Below, piece by piece: positions 1 through 10,682 of a stretch of 64,000 bases of DNA; position 1 is the first letter of the stretch, and each line of letters begins with the position of its first letter. Both the position numbers and the translations under genes were made by a program. This DNA is from Lojkania enalia (taxonomy: Eukaryota > Ascomycota > Dothideomycetes > Pleosporales), in contig ML986587.1 in the NCBI GenBank assembly GCA_010094045.1, positions 62,001 through 126,000 on the forward strand, given 5' to 3'. Below the pieces are notes generated by a model. That model ran no database searches and was not told the origin of the DNA. It saw nothing but the letters and a program-made list of their open reading frames with translations.

Positions 1-7
1 CTTGCAG

Positions 8-878
8 ATGCTGGGACGGCGTGAACCTTGACAGCCCAGATCATATCTCCCACATGTCTTATCCTGCTAGCGGCACCTTCGAATCACAGGGCCCATGCCC
101 AGCCTCCCGTACGTAACCTTCTAGTACATATACTATGCCTTTTCGACGGGCAGATGGACTTTGACGAATAGCCTCTTGGCCGGTGATGCTTGGAGATCCA
201 TTGGTCCAGATCAGATCGGCTTAGTATCGTAATATTTCCTTATTCGAGATGTTACTTACTAACTCCATCCTTTATTTAGACCCCGTCCGTATGCCTCAGG
301 TCCTATACGAAGTCATCTTCGAGACCAAGGCTTTCAACAACCAGGCCGACTGGCCGACAGACGGCAAGCAGCCTTTCGTCTGGTCTTTCGGTGATACGTA
401 AGAAGCCCATCCGTTCCTTAAACGTGCATTAATGTAGACGGCTGACCTTCATAGCACCGGCTATGGCAACCATGGCGATTACGTCTTCGGATGGAAAGAT
501 GATTCGCTCCAGAAAATTATGGATGAGGCATGCTACGTCAACTGCAAGAGCATGAAGACGCAGTCCATCGACGCTATGAATGCTTGCTCTATCCCTAGAC
601 GGGTGAACGAGGATATTGGAGACGAGAACTGTAAGGATTACGAACCTTTGAAACGATGTGCGCAATTAACTAGTATAAGGGCTCGAGGCTATTCCCGGTC
701 AACCGATGATTCGATAGATGCTCGCGGTTGTGATTGGTGCGAATCTCCTTCCTTCGGTGTGCCTCACGTATGTATGAGAAGTTTTAGAATGTATACAATC
801 AAATCAAACCCAAGTTCAAAAATCCAACCACGACGACTGTATCGCCCAAAATTTAACGTTGCGGACACGCAGCCTTAA
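8..878 (+). CDS. DUF1996 domain protein, 5' end outside window
   Basis: The 3' part of a gene with exons 8-108, 280-397 and 455-878; the window opens on what looks like an intron end (cttgcag). The joined reading gives CWDGVNLDSPDH, then CPASHPVRMPQ, then GDTTGYGNHGDYVFGWKDD and a late VNEDIG, the ordered signature of DUF1996, a fungal family usually secreted and of unknown activity. Both introns are GT-AG; the first has an ACTAAC branch near 257. Family members usually continue after VNED with a short Gly/Leu/Pro tail. Here the frame runs a further 80 or so unfamiliar residues to a stop at 876-878, so the true C-terminus may differ through an unseen intron. The family call is firm; the last exon boundary is not. 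Confidence 0.8.
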
Positions 879-1910
879 CGTGAAATCGTCTTCTCCCCAA
901 CTAAATGTAAGTCTATCTATTTCAATATGCGCACAGTGGAACTTCTCTATTGCTTTCGATTCGCTACAATATCTTACGTATGGCTTAATATCATATACCC
1001 CTGTGCCATGCTTTTCTTCTTTTACTCCTGTCACCTCAAGGCCCCACAACCACCCCCACTTCTCCATGTCCATACGTCAATAAAGTCACAAAATTGCATT
1101 TTATACGGTACATTGCAGTTCTCTATTCGTAGAATATGCGGCTCTGAGCCGTTCTGAGCTACACAAAGTAATTGATTCGTTAAAAGCATGTTACACGCGA
1201 CATTTAGGAAGTATACAAAGGAGCGATTCTAGTGCGATCCAAAAGTGTCGAAGCCAATGAAATAACAGTAAGAATATTTGGGTTCCCCTCGCAGCAAAAG
1301 TCTGTGTAAGAAAACTAAATAGATACCGCAATGGTTTGAAAATTATAAGAAGCAGTGGTGTGTGTACGCACTTTATCACACCATCACATCTGACCGCGCA
1401 CGCAAATGAGGTCAACTAATAAGTTCTCAAACTCTATTTTACTATACACTATAGAAAAACCTATCATTCCTTTCCATTCTAAAGTAGCGCCGTGACGTCC
1501 CACTCTACTTTAAAGAATGAACCCTGATTTAGAAGGCTGTTGGGTATCCCCCAAAGTGAGCTTCACTGTTGCACAATTTCAAACCACTAAAAAAGAAAAC
1601 TGTAAATGCTTACCACCGAGGCGAAGCGAAGTAATTGGAACTAGGGATCACAACTAGAAGCATCAGCTAGCAGTGCTTGTCCGGAACAGGTGCCTCCCAT
1701 CTACCCGAGCATTAGGGGTGGTGGAGTGGCAAGTACCTCTGTTTTAATCTTCCTTTTCTAGGCTTCTAGGCCGAAATGATCGTAGATGTTTGTAAACTTA
1801 GGTAGCTTTTAATTCTTGTTTAGCATGAAGCATTTTGGATTTCACCATGTTTCTTCACAGCAGTCGTAGCGGAGGCGGGAGAGCCTTTTCATTCTATAGG
1901 ACAAGGGGTT

Positions 1911-1941
<31 letters not shown>

Positions 1942-2396
1942 GAGAAAAACAACAGCGACGCGACAAAAATATAAGACGCAAATCAACCTTGCCGTGGAAA
2001 AATAAGAGAATGGATCACGTCTTCCGAATTGCACTTCAACCTCTAGCGTGGACGAAGGTTTACGGCTAAGGCACATCGTCCCATGATTGGATACATTTGT
2101 TGGTTTTGCACTGCAAATTCTAGCGCTATCGAGATGCTTCACAAAGACATTACAGCTGCCTAGTTGAATATCGGAATGCTTAGTAGTCTTCGATTCAGCA
2201 AAGCTATCCAGACTCGACCATTTCTATTAATCGAGAGAGCTTCTATCTAAGGTCCGCAGATTAGGAAGGCAAGGCAAGGTGTCTTACTCTTTTCCTCTGT
2301 TTCAGATTGCCGGGAGGGTTCTACGGAAGAGAATAACCTTGATCGAAACTAAGATGAGATGATCATTGATGGAATTCATACGCGGTAATATCGCCT
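879..2396. other. Intergenic, no gene seen
   Basis: About 1.5 kb between the DUF1996 gene and the 3' end of the minus-strand SDR. Only short unrelated frames occur. It holds an A-rich AAAAG repeat at 1910-1947 and otherwise unremarkable AT-rich sequence, presumably 3' flanks of both genes. Confidence 0.7.
1910..1947. repeat. (AAAAG)n simple repeat
   Basis: A poly-A start followed by four or five AAAAG units. Simple-sequence DNA with no coding meaning. Confidence 0.85.
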
Positions 2397-3553
2397 TTAT
2401 CGTGCGTTGTTCTTCGGCGGTTCGGTTGGTGGACCTTCAGGGGTGATGTAGCACCGAGTCATGCCTCCATCGACGACGAAATCCGTTCCGTTGACAAAGC
2501 TGCTTTCATCGCTGGCGAGGAAGAGAACGGCTTGAGCCTGCTCGACGGCCTCACCGAAACGGCCTGTTGGGAAGTGAACCTCGCGGCGATGACGCTTAGC
2601 TGCGTCATCACCGAGCCAGTCCTGGAGAAGTGGTGTGCTATGAATGTTAGCATCTCGAGGCGTCATGGATGTTGCTTGGCTTACTTCAATGGAGCCGGGC
2701 AAAGTGCGTTGAACCTGAATCCCTCTCTGGCATGGCACATAGCAAGTTCCCTCGTCAAGGCCAAAACCGCACCCTTACTAGCCGTATACGCCAGCTGAGG
2801 AGTTGCACTGCCTACCAATGCGACGACACTAGCGGTATTGATGATGGAGCCCTTCTTCTTCCCATGCTTCCTCAAGCTAAGCACGGCATGCTTGCTGCCA
2901 AACCATACGCCCTTGACATTGATAGCTTGCGTCAAGTCCCAAATCTTCTCGGGCGTGTCGATGGCGTCGGCATCATCTGCGTGCATGATACCCGCGTTGT
3001 TGAAGATGACATCGACCCCACCCCATGGGTCGACATGTGCGACCATTGCCTCGATATCAGCTTCTTTGGATACATCCGTGATCTTGGTCTCTACCTTCCC
3101 GGCGTTAGGAACCAACTCTTTGACTCTAGCAATTGCCTTCTCCAGCGAGGGACCCGAAATATCGGACATCAAGACATTGGCGCCCTCACGTGCGAAGAGA
3201 ATGGTGGTCTCCAGGCCGATACCGCTGTTTTATTGTTATCGGTGGAAAAATTCTCAAAGTCCATTCAGCCGCTGCATCCGAATCGGCTCTGTAATGTGTT
3301 GCTTCTTGACCCGGGGAACGGAGAAGGGAGACAGGTGAACGGAGAAGAGTGCCGCCCCCACGGAAAGCAGGAAACCTTCCATACAGGAGCCCACCGCTAA
3401 GCATGACTACGTACAGGGGGAGGCAAAGCGCTAACCCTCCGCAGTTGTAGGGGTGACTCGAATAAGACAAGCTGAAAAGATGAGGAATCCTTACCCAGCT
3501 GCGCCGGTAACGATGGCATTCTTGCCTGCCAAACGGCCCCGTGGTTCCGCCAT
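2397..3553 (-). CDS. Classical short-chain dehydrogenase/reductase
   Basis: Exons 3495-3553, 2685-3224 and 2397-2637 give 279 residues. It is an NAD(P)-dependent oxidoreductase of the classical SDR fold. Cofactor loop TGAAGGIG is at 16-23, NNAG at 95-98, catalytic Ser in NTAS at 152, and YTASK with Tyr166 and Lys170. The C-terminal GTDFVVDGG motif is also present. Intron 1 (270 nt) interrupts the glycine loop and intron 2 (47 nt) has a CTAAC branch. The ATG at 3553 was chosen because MAEPRGRLAGKNAIVTG gives a normal SDR N-terminus. The gene is divergent from the glutamine-synthetase-like gene across about 1 kb and near an ALDH, suggesting a shared oxidative pathway. The substrate cannot be read from sequence. 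Confidence 0.92.
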
Positions 3554-3908
3554 CCTAGAATATACCTCAGTTGGAAAGAGGTGAGATTGAGGCTTCCTAG
3601 GAGAATGTAAGTATAGAAGTGATGGGGCGATCTTTGGTTTTTTATGGAGTGCGTAGAGCTATGACTAATATTTACTTCATGGATATAGTGCGCTTGGAAG
3701 GAGTAAATGGGTGGCCGTATGGGGGGGATGGGACGGAAATGAAAAACTTACTTCGGTTGCTTAGAGGAATGTATGCCAGAAAAGAAGGGTTTTGCAGTGG
3801 TGTGTAGAGTGTAGGTGAAACTGGAGTTGAAGTAGCAATGGAATGATACGGGTAGCTTCGGTGTCAACATGGGTCCCGATAATCGGCCAGCTCACCAAGA
3901 TTGCTGTT

Positions 3909-3915
3909 AGATAAG
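3909..3915 (+). promoter_or_regulatory. Candidate GATA-factor site (AGATAAG)
   Basis: A match to WGATAR, the consensus of AreA/NIT2-type factors, inside the divergent SDR/ligase promoter. One short match can occur by chance. It is noted because an AreA gene lies in the same window and the ligase belongs to a nitrogen-handling family. Confidence 0.35.
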
Positions 3916-4448
3916 AGCCACCTAGGTGGTGGCCACATCAGAATATGGCCACACTGTTGTCTGGGGCTGCCGGGAAGCTTTGGCGAATGTTTAGCCATGA
4001 TCATGGCGACTTCAGATGGTGAAGAGCGAAGAGAAATTTATCGGGCCCTTTCAATGGAAAGTGGTGCCCCTCCAATCACGACGCGAGGGGCTGTGCTCGG
4101 CCGTCAGGATCGGAAGGCAGAGATATGCATGACAATCTTCACCATCCGTTTATTTTGCGTTTGCAGGTTGTCGGGCAGTGCATATCTGGGTTTCTTCGCT
4201 CTTTCTAGCCGGTCTGTATCCCAAAATGCACTATTTGATGCCAAAACCGGGGGCATCTACTTAGTGGGTGCACAACATTCCCCGCCAAGCCTGTTCCGAT
4301 GGCGGCCTCTCATTGGCCCAAGCTCCGCCCTCCTCGGATCGCCTTGATCGAGGGCGTCGTGCGCCTGTCTGCTCCTTGGAACCAACTCCCCTCAGCTCCT
4401 GCCCGTCCGACCAGAGCGAGCCGGGGCTCGAGAGACAGCGTCGCGCAG

Positions 4449-4455
4449 TATATAT
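4449..4455 (+). promoter_or_regulatory. Candidate TATA element of the GS-like gene
   Basis: TATATAT lies 84 nt upstream of the ATG and is followed by a CT-rich tract, a common arrangement in fungal promoters. Confidence 0.45.
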
Positions 4456-4538
4456 CCTGTCCTCTTCCTCTATACTCGCCTCGACACGCCTAGGACCAAT
4501 AATCGCCATCAACGGCCCGCTCCGCTACCACTTTCACA

Positions 4539-6195
4539 ATGTCCTCCCCCGATCCTTCCACGATAACCGTCGAATCGCTCCCCGGGCTCCTTAAAAATGA
4601 CAATGCCATCAAAGTTGCCGGCATCGATGTCGACGGAATGCTCCGGGGCAAGCTCATGGCCAAATCCAAATTCCTCTCCATAGCGAAGGAGGGCTTCGGA
4701 TTCTGCTCTGTCATCTACGGCTGGGACATGCACGACCAGCTCTACTTCCGCGAACTCAGCATCAGCAACAAGACAAACGGATACCGCGACTTGATTGCGA
4801 TTCCCGACCTGGCGAGCTTCAGGCGCATACCGTGGGAGAACAATGTTCCGTTCTTCTTGCTGAGTTTCGTCGACCCGGATACCGACGCCAGCTTGAGCGT
4901 GTGCCCGAGGTCGTTGTTGAAGCGCGTGGTGGACAACCTTGCGCAGGATGGGTATGGAGCTATGGCTGGAGGTAAGCATAGCCCATCACTTGGAGCCGCT
5001 TCCTTCGAATCTTAGAACGAAGGGAATAGCATCCGCAATCCCGGTTCACTTCAATCGGGAGGCACCCAGCTAATCCATCCGCCTAAATTCCACAGCGGAA
5101 TACGAATTCTACCAATTCCGAGCGCCGCAGAACCACGACGGTCCCGAACGGAACTCTTCCTCCACTGCCACTTTCCTCAGAGACAATCCCGTACATGCGC
5201 TGCCTAGTCTTACGGAAGGAATGTTTGGCTACAGCATAACGCGGCCGGTGCATAACCAAGAGTACTATTACGGCATCTTCGACGCATGCACTCAGTTCAA
5301 TTGTGGGCTAGAAGGCTGGCATACGGAAAGCGGGCCCGGCGTCTTTGAAGCTGTAAGAAGCCTACCCACACGAAGCTCGCAAACAGTACTATAGTGCTAA
5401 CGGATGGATTCGAAATAGGCAATCTCCTTCGACGAAATAACGCAAATGGCCGACAAGGCCTCCATGTTCAAACTCGTCGTCAAATCTCTCGGATCCAAAT
5501 ATGGCATAACGCCCTGCTTCATGGCGAAGCCGCGTGAAGGACTCCCAGGCAACTCGGGCCACATGCACGTCTCTGTCGTCGACAAGCAGACCGGCAAAAA
5601 CCTCTTCTACCGCGGAGAAGAAGACAAGCAGCATAAGTGGCAGGATTTGCGCTGGCTGAGCGATCTGGGACGACACTTTCTGGCCGGCCTGATTGATGGT
5701 TTGCCAGATATCATGCCGCTCCTCGCTCCTAACGTCAATAGTTACAAGCGGCTGGTGGAAAATTTCTGGGCGCCCGTCACGGTGAGCTGGGGGCTGGAGC
5801 ACCGCGCCGCGTCCATCCGACTCATCTCGCCGCCCACGTCCTCGCCCAAGGCTACGCGCTTCGAGGTCCGTGTCCCCGGCGCAGACACGAATGCCCACTT
5901 TGTGCTCGCCGCTATCCTGGCGATAGGGTGGCGTGGCGTGCAGAAGAAATTGGAAATCAGTGTCCCGCCGCTGGGCAAAGGGGAGGACACGGGCAGCGCG
6001 GCGGATCAGGGCGTGCGCCTAGCGAAATCGCTCAAGGAGGCTACGGACCGGTTCATGGCCAAGGACAGCGTAGCTCGAGAGGTTTTTGGCGACGAGTTCG
6101 TCGACCATTATGGCGGGACGAGACAGCATGAGATCCGGTTGTGGGATGAAGCGGTTACGGATTGGGAGGTAAGAAGGTATATCGAGACGGTTTGA
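4539..6195 (+). CDS. Glutamine synthetase-fold ligase (type I / FluG C-terminal-like)
   Basis: Exons 4539-4971, 5096-5352 and 5419-6195 give 488 residues. The N-terminal beta-grasp part is about residues 1-120 and the catalytic domain about 140-488. Visible family motifs are AEYEFYQF at 145-152 (metal-binding Glu region), NSGHMHVS at 275-282 (ATP/glutamate site), NSYKRLVENFWAPV, and EHRAASIRL near the C-terminal catalytic Arg region. It lacks the amidohydrolase half of full-length FluG, so it is a stand-alone ligase. Family members make glutamine or gamma-glutamyl amides of other amines (PuuA, GlnA3 types). The divergent SDR and the neighbouring ALDH favour a catabolic gamma-glutamylation role over housekeeping glutamine synthesis, but that is inference. 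Confidence 0.9.
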
Positions 6196-6526
6196 ATATT
6201 GAGCTTTAGCGAGTTCCTTTGTTTTTCTCTATCTTTCTTCTTTGTAGAAGGTAGAAGGGAGTATAGGCGGAGTGAAAGCGGTGTCCTGAATTCATGAGCG
6301 ACGAATTTTCATATGATATGGTTTGAGGTGAGTACCCAGATGGATATACGGCTGGGTGGAAGAAGATTAACTCTTCGGATAGTATTACGATTAATTTTCC
6401 TATATATAGTGAATACAATCTCTTACATCTCTGTCGATTTGATTATCCGGCCTTTATTTGATTTCCAATCAATTTCCTCCATACTTTGTCTTGCGGCGTC
6501 AATAACAGACTCGGGACCCTTTTTTG
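6196..6526. other. Convergent 3' flanks
   Basis: About 330 bp between the stop codons of the plus-strand ligase and the minus-strand ALDH. AT-rich, no gene seen; expected to hold both 3' UTRs and polyadenylation signals. Confidence 0.6.
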
Positions 6527-8524
6527 TCACCATCCAGTCAACCCTCTAATCCCTTGCAACTTGCCTCTAAAATCACCGTACCCCACCCAATTAATCCCTT
6601 GCGCCATCCCCCAAGCCCGCTCCGCAGCCCCACTGCCCTTCAATGGTAAATCCATGGGCGGCGGGATGCTGGTTTTCACGACAGGCCATCTATCCCGCGT
6701 AATGGCTTTCTGGTTGCATAGCGACCTCAGCCCTTCATTGCCGGCAAACCGTCCATATCCACTACCCTTCACGCCGCCAAAGGGCAATTGGACCATATAC
6801 GTCACGGCGAAATCGTTCACCGCGATCATACCCGCGTGCACCTCGCGTACCATACGCTCGAGGTCTGCTTTCGAGGAACCGTAGACGGAGGCGCCGAGCG
6901 CGTATTGAGTGCTGTTCGCTAGGTCGATGCAGTGAGAGACGGATTCTGCGCGCATGAGAAGGAAAACTGGTGCGAAGAGCTCAGTTTGTGCGATCTCCAT
7001 GGAGGCTGTTACGTCGACGATGAACGTTGGTGTGAAGTAATGACCCTTGGGATACTCGGGGTGTATGAATCGTTTCCCACCGGCAAGCACCCTTGCGCCT
7101 TGCTTCACCGCGTCTGCGATCAGACGTTCAAGAGTCGAGAAATTAGCATTGGATATGCATGCCCCGATGTCGACCGGTTGGTCCGGCGGGGCGTTGAGAA
7201 TGGAACCGGGGCGGAGAGCGGAGATTAGGGGTGTGAGGTGGGAAATTAGTTTCTCGTAGACTTTCGGCATGGCGATGACACGCTCGATGCCAATGCAATT
7301 CTGGCCTGCGGACTGAAAAACACCGCGCATTAGGATGCTCGTCACGCGCTCAAAATCGTTGTTTGAAAGATCATCAAGCACGATCGCAGGATCTTTCCCC
7401 CCAAGCTCGACGCACACGGGAATTAGCGCTTTAGAGGCCGAGGCGCAGACATGGTGGGCGACCGGGCGGGAACCGATAAATGTAATGTGGGCGATAGAGG
7501 GGTGCGAGGTGAGGTAGTTCGCTGCGCTGGGCCAGCAGATCACAGATTGAACAATGTGTGGGGAGTGGCCGCAGGCAGTGAGAGCCGACGTTACGATGGA
7601 GGTGAAATAGGTGCTGGACCAGGCCGTCGCTTCAGAGCCTTTCACTATTATGGCATTGCCGGCGAATATGGAAGCGATTGTTGGGGAGATAAGGTTGTGA
7701 AACTGCGAACGTTTAGAAAGGGGCGGAAGAGAGAGTAAGGGCCGTCATGCGTACGGGATAACTGCAGACATTAGGATGTATGGTATTAAGGATGTGTGTA
7801 GACTTACTTCCAGCTTACACAAGCAGCAACGACTCCTAATGGCTGCCATATTACCTCATTCTTCTTATACATCATTAGGAAGCTTGTCGGACGCCTCTCC
7901 GGCTTCAACGCCTCCTCGCCATGATCAATCGTCCATTTGAGCTTCTCTGCTGTGACTAATATCTCACCCAAGCTCGCGTCCACCATGGTCTTTCCGGAAT
8001 CGAGACAGGCGACACGCGCAATGGTTTCCTGATTCTCCAGCACGAACCTGACTCTATTATCATTTGATCCAAGGACAACAACGGAGACAGACGCACTTGA
8101 GCATGGTCCTAAGGACCCTTCTCCTCTCTGCAAATGTGGTGTTTGCCCATTGTACCTGTGCTTCTTTCGCTCTAGCTATGGCGCGGTCGATGCCTTCGAC
8201 GGTGGAGGGATTAATGCGTCCGAGGGCTTCGCCGGTTGCGGGGCAGTAGCATTGGATGAGAGACGAGCCAGAGACCTGGTGCACGATCGATTGAGACCCA
8301 CACTAACCTCTGATGAAATAGGGGCAAGCACCTACCTTCAATGATGTCTCATCCAGCACTTCACCCTTCCATCCACGCTGCGCTTGTTCTGGTGGCGCGA
8401 CATGGTACGGCACCGCAGCCTCCGGATCCTGTCTGCATAAAAGGTACGTCACGAAAAGAGTGACAAGTCCAAGAGCACTCAGGAAGAGCGTTTGATGGTC
8501 TTCCAACGGCTGGAGCCGGTCCAT
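6527..8524 (-). CDS. msc7: Membrane-anchored aldehyde dehydrogenase, Msc7 type
   Basis: Five exons (8336-8524, 8097-8275, 7808-8047, 7755-7761, 6527-7702) give 596 residues. It oxidises an aldehyde to an acid with NAD(P)+. A hydrophobic anchor occupies about residues 11-29 and is followed by an ALDH domain. Catalytic Asn203 is in SWNYPFHN, Glu304 in VELGGKDP, and Cys341 in QSAGQNCIG. The N-terminal anchor and the segment EQAQRGWKGEVLDE are typical of the yeast Msc7-like group, which sits on internal membranes. Exon 4 is only 7 nt (ttatccc) and is needed to make NYPFH; the Asn codon is split across the junction. The ATG at 8524 was chosen because it directly precedes the anchor; an in-frame upstream extension looks non-coding. 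It converges on the GS-like ligase. Confidence 0.93.
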
Positions 8525-10682
8525 GGCTCGCAATTGCAACACGACGAAGAACCAAAGGCTTAGGTTGTAGAACGCGAGGCTGGGCCTGGTTTGGCTTGGC
8601 CCAGGACTGCCTGCTCCCCAGCAATTGGCTCTCGGTCGGAGCAATCCGCGATGGGATTGGCAGATCTCCTCAGATCGCCTACTCCGTAGTGCGGAGCCCA
8701 TCCTGCTCGATGCGGAAGGTTTGTGGAAAAGCATGGATTGCCTCGGGAAGGCTTCCATTAGCTTGTGAATGGCTAGCAAAACCCAACAAGCTCCAGCAAC
8801 GCGCCGTCACCCGCCGCCATCTTCACCAAGTCCCATGGTCTGCCAAATGAAGCCGAGCTCTGGCAAGCCATGGATGAAGAGTGATTTCATGAAGGAGTTG
8901 CGTTTGTACTCAATACCTGTTCTAGGGGGAAGCTATCTGCGTACAACATGGCGGTGTGGTGTGGGATTCTGATTCTACTGGCTTCCCATGCAAACAGTGG
9001 CTGGCGCAATGTAACTGACAAATTTATAGAATCACTGAGTTTATTCGGAGAATTCGATTGTACTCTCTAGTGCGAATGAGGGCGTAGTTCAAGGCGGTTA
9101 GCTGCGCAGGTGTATCGGGCTATCAACTCCTCGTGTATGCAGTTTACATCTCTACAGAACCTTGACCATGTCCGGTCCCGTGTCACCGTCCGTACCAAAT
9201 TATCCATTGCGGGGCATGTGAAACAGTGATTAGCGAGTAACCTGCGGCGTTGCCTCCGTGGCCTCGGTTCCGTAGGATAGAAGTCTTGGAAACCTAAGTC
9301 TCACCCTTCCTTCTGCCGTATCTGTACGTAGCAGATAAAAGCGCGCAGTCCACGTCGTGGGCAGCTAAGCTTTGCTAGCACTAGCCAAATACGGCGTTTC
9401 CAAGATTACCGACCTAATCTATTCAGCGCTAGCTAGAATCGGCAGCCGCTCAGCCTCTCAACGCCCGATGTGTACATGGCCGATCGATGAACATCGAGTT
9501 ATCGAGTTGCTTAATTCTGCCATGTTCCACCTCGGCCCCTCAGCCCGTCTTACACACGCAGTGTAGATGTTTCACGAGCTATGCACAACAGTCGTCTCTC
9601 TGCTTGCCATTCGGGCGAAGCCATTCTGCTACAGCATTGCAGAAGGCCTATCTGCCACGCAGATTTCCTTTAGGAAACACAGATGATGAACGGGACATTC
9701 CAGCTGAGACGGCGAGCGACGCACGATGTTGCCGAACATATTCGAGCCAATACTACAAATGGTACATTTAGCGAAAGACGCAGATCGTTGCATATCCTGT
9801 CCAGCATTCGGGCCGTTTCTTTCATTCAAACAAAACTATCCGATCTTAGTTAGATTAATCTATTTAGAGGACCTAGGACTGAGTCACTCTTATTCTGGGT
9901 CTATAATCTGCAGTATTCAATTAGACACTTGTGTCTACGATGATTTTCCAACACATTTATCTCTTCGATGGATTGTTTCGTGCACGAACAGTAGACTAGT
10001 TGACACATGTGCAGCCAGCCACAATTAGTTGCAGCTAATACAAAGTTCTGCTATCGAGAGTGGAGATTTTCTTTCTTGGCGACAATTGCCCTGCGGGATA
10101 AACAAAGGGGCACACGCCACAATACGTATAATGCCACGCTGTCGAACATAGTACTGCACCGAGATAATCAAAACACCAGGGATTGGTTAACGATTATCTC
10201 CAGATGTATAGTGCACCAGAAGATCTTGACTTAAAATCGGCGAATCCAAAGATTATTCTGTTAACGCTTCCGGTTGTGGCTTGCTAGTCGCCGTTATCGA
10301 TCCCACACTAGTTACACAATCAAGGCACCATTCTCCTCGTTGTGCTTCATCTTCGGAAATCATCTGCAACTTTCCACGTAGCTTTATTTTTACCCCAACT
10401 TGTTACCGAGACGAGAAGCGATAGCCATGGTAGATCTAGCCTCGCCGTTGCCTATTCTCGACCATTTTGGTTCCTAGTGCGCTATGTATGTCACTTTGGG
10501 GATAAGGAGTTTATTTCGACAGCATGCATAATCAACAGGTTTCCGAGCGGCTCCCCAAGCTGGCGTGGCGGAGAGCTGCCAAACATTTAAACCCTTCGAG
10601 CGAGCAGGTAGGACCGTTGTGACAGGTAGGTACTATTAGTCCTTCAGTTCCATTTAAACTATACTTGTGTTTTTGTTTGAGA
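8525..10682. other. Intergenic, no gene seen
   Basis: About 2.2 kb separating the ALDH start from the GT2 start, so it must carry both promoters. I see only short unsupported frames and no clear repeat. It includes ACAAT- and GATAA-containing stretches but nothing I can assign. Confidence 0.6.

Larger units (their letters stand above)
3554..4538. promoter_or_regulatory. Shared divergent promoter region of SDR and GS-like ligase
   Basis: About 985 bp separates the two start codons. It contains an AGATAAG site (3909-3915), a TATATAT element (4449-4455) 84 nt before the ligase ATG, and a pyrimidine-rich stretch after it. No gene is seen inside. Co-regulation of the two genes is inferred from geometry only. 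Confidence 0.6.
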
